From Sweltsa coloradensis (taxonomy: Eukaryota > Arthropoda > Insecta > Plecoptera > Chloroperlidae), in contig JAMZAV010003110.1 of NCBI GenBank assembly GCA_024449915.1, forward strand, positions 1 through 64,000: DNA of 64,000 nucleotides, written 5' to 3'. The position numbers and the translations under genes are program-made. Under the pieces are notes generated by a model. The model was given only the letters and a program-made list of their open reading frames with translations. It was not told the DNA's origin and ran no database searches. Shown here piece after piece: positions 56,921-64,000 of this stretch (position 1 is its first letter; every line of letters starts with the position of its first letter).

Positions 56921-58400
56921 TTGAAGGCTCAATGTGAGCTTATCGCCAGTACCGAGGCTCGAACGGGAGCAGCCACGGGCAGCGTACTAGCGAACGTGGA
57001 GCGCGCGCAGCCTGACCACGTGCGAGGCAGAGCTAGTCACGTGGAGCGAGGCCCCGACCGAGGAGGCGATCGTACGCGCATCGGCACGGCGCAGCCCAGA
57101 GCTGGCGCAGAGGAGGCCATGCCTAGCCGAGAGCGAGAGTGGTGCCTAGGGCGATTCAGCCACGCACAGTTACGTGGGCTACGTGCAAGATGCAAGCGCA
57201 TGTCGGTTCATCAGAGTGAAGACGAGTATTTCGGGAAGATAATTACCGAACTAGGGGGCTGCGACGCAGCACGATGGAGCGCGAACTACAGGGTGTACGA
57301 CAAAGTATTGTATCACCGTCCGCAACGCGTGGACCGTGACACCACTTGGAAAGTATGCGTACCAGCAAGTATGGAGAAGGAGATAGTGTGGGCGTACCAC
57401 CTAGAGTTGGGGCATTTGGTTCAACCAAATGTTTGGCGGCGATTCAGGAAGGGTTTTATTGGAAAGGTATGGCGAGGACCGTACGCAAGTTGCTTCCGAC
57501 CTGCGACCTCTGTCAGAAGAGTAAACACAGCAACTGTGCGTTACACGGCGCGTACCAACCCATCGTCCCCCAGAAGAGCGGAGTACTCACAGCTACAGAT
57601 CTCTTTGGTCCTTTACCTAAAGGACAGGGCGCTGCTAGGTACATACTTGTCTTCGTCGACGTGTTTACGAAGTACGTCGCACTGTACGTTTTGCGTACCG
57701 CCACGGCGAAAGCTTGTGTTAAAAAGCTAGAGCATTACGTTGCTAACGTTTTGACCCCGGAGGGTATGCTGAGCGATCATGGTACTCAGTATACGTCGCG
57801 TATCTGGTACGAGACCCTAGAGGCTCACAACATACGTGCGTACCATTCGTCCATACGCCATCCGCAGTCGAATCCTAGTGAACGGATAATGAGGGAGATC
57901 GGGCGCTTTCTGAGAGCCTACTGCAATCAGAGACACGCTAGTTGGGTGAAATATGTTCCCCAGATCGAGTTATGTTTAAACACGACCGTGCACGAGAGCA
58001 CAGGTGTAACGCCGTACGAACTTTACTATGATAAGTTACCGGAGAGGGGTGTGTCAAAACTGTTTAAGTATCCTGGGACGGAGCCGAGCGAAATCACTGC
58101 CGAGATGCGTGAAATGCTAGTTAAAGCCCGTCTAGACAAGCAGGAGAAAGGAGAAAGAAGCTCCATGCGGGTAAACATACGACGAACACCACCTTGAATG
58201 TAGGCGACCTGGTCCTGTTGAAAGAACTCAACGTGTCTAATCTTGCTAATAAGGAGGCGAGGAAGATGTTCCTATTGTTTAGTGGACCATACTCGGTCAG
58301 TTGCGATCGCAGGGACGAACGCGTACGAGCTGTCCGACGAGCTAGGTGTAGTAAAAGGAGTGTACAATATTAGTAATCTTAAGTTGTACAAGTCCGAGGA
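56921..58400 (+). pseudogene. Integrase of the large Gypsy element, frameshifted
   Basis: The zinc-binding part is split. The His pair of the HHCC finger (YHLELGHL) is read in one frame up to about 57415. The Cys pair (CDLC) follows in another, from about 57420, next to a short T run. The second frame (to 58197) carries the catalytic core: Asp in ATDLFGPL, Asp in SDHGTQY and Glu in NPSERIMRE, as expected for D,D-35-E. A further shift near 58195 precedes a GPYSV motif near 58290, the GPY/F module of Gypsy integrases, and the frame ends near 58400. No reverse transcriptase precedes it. Confidence 0.85.
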
Positions 58401-58409
58401 GAAGAAAGA

Positions 58410-60357
58410 GTAAGAGCGGGGGTGTATATTGGACTACAGTGTGGTGTAAATAAGACGCGAGGTCTGGAGTGAATCGAACCCAGTACCGCAGCGCGAGCCA
58501 ATGCGGCAACCACGGCGAGAGCAACTGTCAAGTCGGGGCCCCCCGAGAGAGTGCCGCGCTAGACAACCGGTAAGTGGAGAAGTGTCAACGGAGCGCGCAC
58601 GTGTGTCTGCAGCGACCACAGCTGGACGGGGGTTTCCGTTCAAGGCGACGCTAGTTACGCGCAGGTCATCGACCTTGACTGTCAGCAGGACAGCACAATT
58701 GGAAGCAGCAAGGGTAGAATTAGACTCACGACTCCACAACAAACTCAGGGAACTAATGACTTGAAACTTTGCCTAAGCAACGCCTTATATTATCGTCTGT
58801 ACAGAAGGTACCACGATAATGAACCAGTAACTGTGGTTACATACCCTACGCTACATCGTTGTTCACCTCGCCAGGATCATGCATCTTTTGAGATCTCGTG
58901 TGTCCCTGAGCCAGGACGTACCTGTGGTAGCTAGACTGAGTCGCACCTAGAAGGACGTACCTGTGACAATACAGCGATCTGAGTCGACTGGTATCACGCG
59001 ATAGAATCTAGGATAGCCTCTGATCACTGAGCCTAGGGTTCCCCGATGTTTTCGTAGCCTCCGTGGCTTGTGAGATGGTACGTAGAGGTCCTTGGTTCTT
59101 GTGTGGGCACACCACACGCGTTTGCAGTGCAGTTTCGAGTTTTTCGTCGCAAGTTTGCGCATCTGTCAGTCAGTTAAGTTACCCGTAGAGTTAGAATTTC
59201 ATAGTTAAATTCGAGTCCAGGCCCAGGCCAGTGAGTCAACCTTGTTGTGATTTGTTGCGATACGCGCAGTGACTTTGTCGTCATGAGTGGCACGCCCACT
59301 CAGTGTAGTGTGAGAAGTAGGCGGGCGGAACACTTCGGTGTAGTTTCTTTGCGAGCCTAGTCTTTGACTTTGTAACGTCACGGGACGTACGGGACTTTGG
59401 TTTTGTAAATTGTTTTTGATTCGCCGTCTTTCTTTCTTTTGTTTGCCTTCGTGGCACGGGCGTGTACTTAGTTTTAAAAGTCGGGAGACCGCACTTATGC
59501 GTCATTGTAATTTTTAGCCTCCGTGGCGTAGAGACCGTAGTAGGTCAAGGGAGTTGTGTCAGTTAGTCTACGGACTAGGGTCTACTTTGTGTAGGCAGCG
59601 CGTAGGCGCGTAACCGAATCAGGTTAGAGTAATTGCTATCGATGCGAGATATGCAGCTTGGCTACTAAGCGTAGTCAGGACATCGGGTCCGGAGAGTTTT
59701 GGTTTGGGGCAGGTAGTGGATGTAGACCGCACCACTATCCTGTTGTCATCGGGTAGTCCGCCGTACGTACGCGAGCGACGTCAGCTGTCAGTGGGTGTGG
59801 CAGCTAGGTGGTGATGACAAGTGAGCGGGTGACAGCCCGGCGCTGGTGGAGCGCATCGCAGTGGAGTGGCCGCGGCCGAGGAGCCGTTGAGCGGGTCACG
59901 CGCACCTTGCAACTACAGTGGCGTAGTGTAAGGGTGGTTAGAGCGGAACCGTTGTGTTCTCGTTCTGAGAACAAGTGGCAATAAAATTGTCAAGTTGTTG
60001 CATCATGGTTTCAGGGGGGCACTTCCCTGCCTGGGAACTTGTTTTATCGTTGTGTTAATTTGTACTTGCGACCACAAGGGTCAGTAACGTAACGTTAGGT
60101 AGGATTGTAGGGGTCCGGAATAAGCCAACAGTTTGGGTTTTATTTATGTTAACGTAATATGGCCAAGGACAACCCCACCTTATGAATGTACGCACACTTA
60201 GGTGCCTGCGTATTTTGAGAGTTTTAAGGTCGGATTTCAAAAAAAACATGTGTGTACTTTTGTGTTAGCCTGCGAGCTGCACTTATATATGTATGTGTTG
60301 TGAGGGTAACTTCCTGCGGGACGTGTACCAAGTATCCGCATGAAGTTAAGGGGGCAC
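58410..60357 (+). other. Noncoding 3' internal region of the large Gypsy element
   Basis: No frame with family features is present. Moderately GC-rich sequence runs to the purine tract before the 3' LTR. Confidence 0.5.
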
Positions 60358-62345
60358 TGTAACTGTACAGCCCTGGACGGCCATGTTGGTCCCTATTTTT
60401 CAATTTTGAAACCTAAAAGTTACATAATTTTCAAATTTACATAATCAATAATTTTCAAATTCTACATAATTTTTGCATAATTTACATGTCTATGTAAATT
60501 AAGCTTGTCCTAATAGGAAAGCTAGTGGTTATGGCTAAGGTCATATGGAATAGCCTAGGCTTGTGCGATAAGTCTAAAAGTGGCTAATGGTCAGCAATGT
60601 TATTTGCTGTACCAACGGGGTGAATTTTGTGCGTCTAAATCTGTGCAAAAAGAGGTAGGCTTCAATCGGTATGCGGGCTAGCAGCCTGGATCGGCCGAGT
60701 GAAATAGTTGGTTTCACCAGTAGTCGACCAATCAGCGAGCGGAACGGGGTGGATGTGGCCAGTGACAATGGTCTACGTCATCACCTAGGCCAGCAGAGCA
60801 GGGCGTTTTTGAGACGGAGAAGCACAGAGTGCATCGTCCACTGAGATTCAAGCCTTCAGACGAGCAAGTCGTTTCCAAAGAATCTTCCGAGTGCGGCCTA
60901 TCAAGCAGGCGAAGCAGGCATTTTAGGGCAATGGAACCACAAAGCCTCTCCACGTATAAGAGAGCGGTTTCAAGTGTTAGTTTTGCAGTTTTGATTTAGT
61001 TTCAACCATTTAACACCATTTCGGTAAATCGGGAGTGTTTTAAGCCGCCCACCAGTATGTGGTAGCTATCATACGACCGACGCCACCGGGCAGTCGACGA
61101 CACCAGCTAGACAATGGACATTCTATTTAAAAGTTCACAGTTTTCATTAGTCCGGGAGTGGCAATCTTCATGCAACTAAATGAATATCCCTGAGTTGAGG
61201 GGATTTTACACGTCGAACTATAATTTGTACACCACGTGGTCCAGTCGTGGCTAGGCATCTAATCAACCAAATCATCATTTAATTAGTACCATTTCAAAGT
61301 GAATATATCTTGCCTACCCTGTCTACATACTGAGTAAGTACATTTCTACATTTACACTTCGAGGTCCACCCAGGACGCCAAGATGGGAAGCAGGTCAATC
61401 CGCCACTGCGGAATTCGCCCTGAGGGTCCGAGGCGCCTACAGCGCGCATAAACCACCATCGAACGTGCCAAGTAGAGGGCTACGTCCCACCCCACTTCAC
61501 TACAGTATCGTAACTCAAGATACGTTGACTACTAACTTTGGTTGATCTAGAGTAAGACTTATTGTATCAATTTATGTAATGTTCACGGGAATTTAATATT
61601 CAAATCTTTGCTTTGGATCCAAGCTTTCACACTAATTACATCTTTTCATTCATTTGTTTGCATAACTTAGAATCATTAAAACAACCTTTTGATATCCCAA
61701 TTAATCACTTTCAATTCATTAGGGCATGCTAACGACCTTCAATCCCAAGTCATTTCACAACCTCAACATTTCAATTAATGCACGGCCTTCAGCTCGTCAC
61801 ATATTGCTCACGCATAAGCTTTATGTAAAGTCATAGTAGTAACTTTAAGAACGTGTGGACCACCCAGCTGTTCCGAGGACGTGGGACTCCAGCGGCGAGG
61901 CTCACCACTAGCGCACTGGGGAAGGTTGGGTACATTCCTAAACGGGGAATCGTGCTCACAGGTCACCATTTCACTGTCAAACACCACTTATGTCTACCAT
62001 GTTTTGCTAGGTTACTGTCTTTATTTGTGTTTTCCCGACGTATGAGAGGGCCTCCCCTGAGTTAGTTAGGAGTGCTTATCTTAGGTTAATTTGCATAGTC
62101 GTAGTCGTGGAGCAACATAGGCCTAACCCCGAGAGGGTCTATGCTTGCATAATTACCAATAATCCGGTCGATACTTCGAAGGTTAGGATACAGGTACGGT
62201 CTGTTCCGAACTACAGTTACATAAATCACTAGTCGAGTGAAATTGCGAGTGTTAGGGCTACAGTAGGGTTTCAGTAGAACCTGTACTTAGGACTTTTCGT
62301 TCCGGTAGCTTAGAACTCGGGGGTTATTTTTAGTGTTTCGTTTCA
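60358..62345 (+). repeat. 3' LTR of the large Gypsy element
   Basis: Intact TG...CA ends. It is preceded by the purine-rich tract and followed by the target duplication ATGCC. Confidence 0.93.
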
Positions 62346-62507
62346 ATGCCATAGAACAGTAGAACTTTTCATCATGAAATATAATAATTTTGGGGTTCGT
62401 GTTAGTTTTCAATGTTGGCATGCATGCGTACAATTCTATTTCCGCTCCTGGTGATCTAAACTGAGAAACACTTTGTTGTGAAGTCAAGACCATGGTTGAT
62501 TTCCTAC

Positions 62508-62771
62508 CGTGAAGTTCTCAACGCTGAGATTGAGATCCTCGACCTCTTTCGTGAACTTGTCCCACTGATCGTAACGAATGACCGTCAGATACAAGTTGAC
62601 CAGTTTCGCTGCGAACCGAGAGAACTGGTTGTCGATGCAGACGCTGTAGTAGCCTCCCGTGGAAGCCTGGTCCTGGTAGTCGGCGTTTGCGCGCCACTCG
62701 TACGGGTGAACTATCTGTCCGTTGGGGTGTCTCACTGCGAAGCCCGCCATGCCGTCCCCTCCTCGCAGCAC
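62508..62771 (-). CDS. p24/TMED family cargo receptor, GOLD-domain exon
   Basis: This 88-codon internal exon is bounded by an acceptor (CAG at 62774-62772) and a donor (GT at 62507-62506). Both ends are phase 0. It encodes the C-terminal two thirds of a GOLD domain: a GGDGMAGF turn, a GGYYSVCIDNQFSRFAAKLV core with the conserved Cys-x-x-Asn, and the ENFT end that leads into the p24 coiled coil. p24/TMED proteins are type I membrane proteins of COPI and COPII vesicles and select luminal cargo between ER and Golgi. The signal peptide and first GOLD strands must lie upstream, beyond 62771 on the minus strand. I did not find them before the window end. The exon joins the one at 50290-50517 across a 12-kb intron. 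The TMED subtype is uncertain. Confidence 0.88.
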
Positions 62772-62985
62772 CTGCGAGAACAAGGTTTTTATGGCCTGAC
62801 AAAAAATTAAATTTAACTACTGTATCTAAAACTGTAAGCCTCTGGCCTATCCAAAGAACACTAGCCCTAGTCCTACCATTTTAAAAACAAAATTCAAGAC
62901 TGATGTTTTAGGCCTACCTATGCCTTCCTACGTGCAAGCCGAGAATGGAATATTTAAGAAGCATGTGAATGTAGGCCTGCCTACA

Positions 62986-63885
62986 CAGGGGCGGCTCGTG
63001 AGTTATCATCGTGGGGGTGCACAAAATTTCGAAGTCTTATTCTGCGGGAAACAAAGGGGTCTGGGGCGCAGCCCCAGCCGCCGGAGGCGAATTTTTTTTC
63101 AGATACTAATGGTCTGAAGTACCCGGAAAACGACTTAAGAGTATATTTTTTTAATTCATTGGTCGGGAAAAACTCCCCTATGTGTGATTGTAACTTATGG
63201 AAAACCATCCAAAAATTAAATTATTATATGGTTGATTAAATATTAGGCTACATACCCGAATAATGTCCCTTCTCTCCTCCGCACACGCGCCTCAAACATC
63301 ACAATGTATATTTATTTTAAATGAAGTCCATTTCTAATTTTCGCCCCATGGTCGAAAACTGTTTATTTTTAGATCGCTTATTACCAAAGTCATATTATAA
63401 TTTCACTTCATGGCACGATAATAATTTTAACACTGTTTGCTCACTTCACCAACCCTGTCGCAACAACTTTCACTAGCTACTGAGGGGATTGTGGGGGTGA
63501 ATGAATGCTGCGCCTGCGAGAAAAATACCAGGGCATTAAATTGAAATAACTGGTTTTGACCCAGTCGCTTGAGCAAATCGGGCAAGCTATTTCAGACGTG
63601 TTTTTCAAAGATGGCCCGGGGCTCGTTCTGCCATGCCGACCGTAGAAAAAGATAATAAAAAAGACTCACATTCGGAGAACACCCTCCTGTGGCAGCACTT
63701 ACCTACTGAAAAATGACTCCTGCTGATATGCCTTGCTTTGGGCCGGCCAAAATATCCATGCAAACAATCCAACGATTTATTGGGAATATTACGAGATTTG
63801 CTTTGAACCTTAAATTTGGAATTTAGTTCGCGCAGATATTTGGGGGTGCGCATGCACCTGTGCACCTATACACGAGCCGCCCCTG
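62986..63885. mobile_element. 900-bp non-autonomous hAT-type element
   Basis: Both ends read CAGGGGCGGCTCGTG inward. The 8-bp flanks TGCCTACA (62978-62985) and GGCCTACA (63886-63893) match at 7 of 8 positions. A CAGGG-type terminus and an 8-bp duplication are classic for hAT. No transposase frame is visible. It lies just upstream of the TMED GOLD exon, probably in the preceding intron. Confidence 0.75.
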
Positions 63886-64000
63886 GGCCTACATTACTTA
63901 TGTGCAAAGGGACATGACATTGTTCAATTTAGGTAGGCCTAGTGTACTCTAGTATCTGTGCTATTATCTGTAATTTAGGTACCCCCGGACTATTGACTTA

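Larger units (their letters stand above)
53379..62345 (+). mobile_element. Ty3/Gypsy LTR retrotransposon with 2-kb LTRs (defective)
   Basis: Two ~1.99-kb direct repeats (53379-55372 and 60358-62345) flank a 5-kb internal region. The duplicated target ATGCC lies at 53373-53377 and 62346-62350. The 3' copy starts TGTAACTG and both copies end TTTCA; the 5' copy has lost the first two bases. A purine tract (60345-60354) precedes the 3' LTR, and primer-site-like sequences follow the 5' LTR. Coding remains comprise a gag-like coiled-coil frame and an integrase. Protease, reverse transcriptase and RNase H are missing, probably by a deletion near 56770-56920. The LTRs differ by scattered substitutions and many one-base indels. 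The element lies antisense to the TMED gene. Confidence 0.93.
50518..62507 (-). other. 12-kb TMED intron filled by transposons
   Basis: The intron runs from GT at 62507 to AG at 50518 on the minus strand. It contains a MITE (50909-51068), a 5'-truncated LINE (51558-52726) and a complete-length Gypsy element (53379-62345). The remainder, 52736-53378, is AT-rich with no recognisable exon. A 104-codon plus-strand frame starting at 53150 runs into the LTR and has no family features. Confidence 0.8.

Noticed and set aside
1..64000. CRISPR arrays, operons, bacterial-type promoters or terminators
   Set aside because: The window is eukaryotic nuclear DNA, and no regularly spaced short repeats of CRISPR type were seen.

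Overview
The window is eukaryotic, AT-rich and repeat-rich nuclear DNA from an invertebrate animal. Spliced genes, long introns, tRNA-derived SINEs, CR1/Jockey-group LINE remnants, Ty3/Gypsy elements and many TIR transposons all fit this. The motif TAGGCCTA recurs everywhere. An arthropod, perhaps a crustacean, is my guess, but no sequence here fixes the phylum.

Only two host genes can be supported. (1) 31050-32978 (+) is one uninterrupted 642-codon reading frame entered from a splice acceptor. It joins an RCC1 beta-propeller to a complete SIAH/SINA module (RING, SIAH zinc fingers, TRAF-like domain), which suggests an E3 ubiquitin ligase with an unusual architecture. (2) A p24/TMED cargo-receptor gene lies on the minus strand. 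Its GOLD-domain exon (62508-62771) and its coiled-coil/transmembrane terminal exon (50290-50517) are both phase 0 and are separated by a 12-kb intron. That intron holds a 9-kb Gypsy element, a 5'-truncated LINE with poly(A) and target duplication, and a MITE.

0-19 kb: no recognisable gene. It holds Helitron/HINE-like elements with TTGGATGAGCG starts and hairpin-CTAG|T ends (386, 7407, 8693, 16461, 17034), two Harbinger-type MITEs (5989, 14088), SINEs of two families, a 190-bp tandem duplication, a LINE tail and microsatellites.

19.7-29.7 kb: a nested composite. A DNA transposon with TIR GGTACTGTTTYGGTTAAGA and a perfect 8-bp target duplication (ATAACTTC at 19739 and 29736) has a Gypsy element in its left TIR. 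It appears to have a 4.75-kb TTAA-flanked insert in its right TIR. Between them lie a 226-bp MITE of the same TIR family, a dead LINE and a MULE-like foldback element with a 9-bp duplication.

30-37 kb: a Helitron-like element, the RCC1-SINA gene, a TTAA MITE and a CCAAT/CRE-bearing palindromic unit. 37.6-40.7 kb: a 3.07-kb element with ~637-bp inverted arms whose centre carries a two-exon coding fragment on the minus strand. 40.7-50 kb: AT-rich intergenic DNA with Harbinger-like, pogo-like and hAT elements; the hAT contains a nested piggyBac-like element. 50.3-62.8 kb: the TMED gene. 62.9-63.9 kb: a 900-bp hAT-type non-autonomous element.

Most positions of repeats were set by eye from terminal repeats and target duplications. 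No database search was possible, so names of superfamilies rest on terminal motifs and duplication length.
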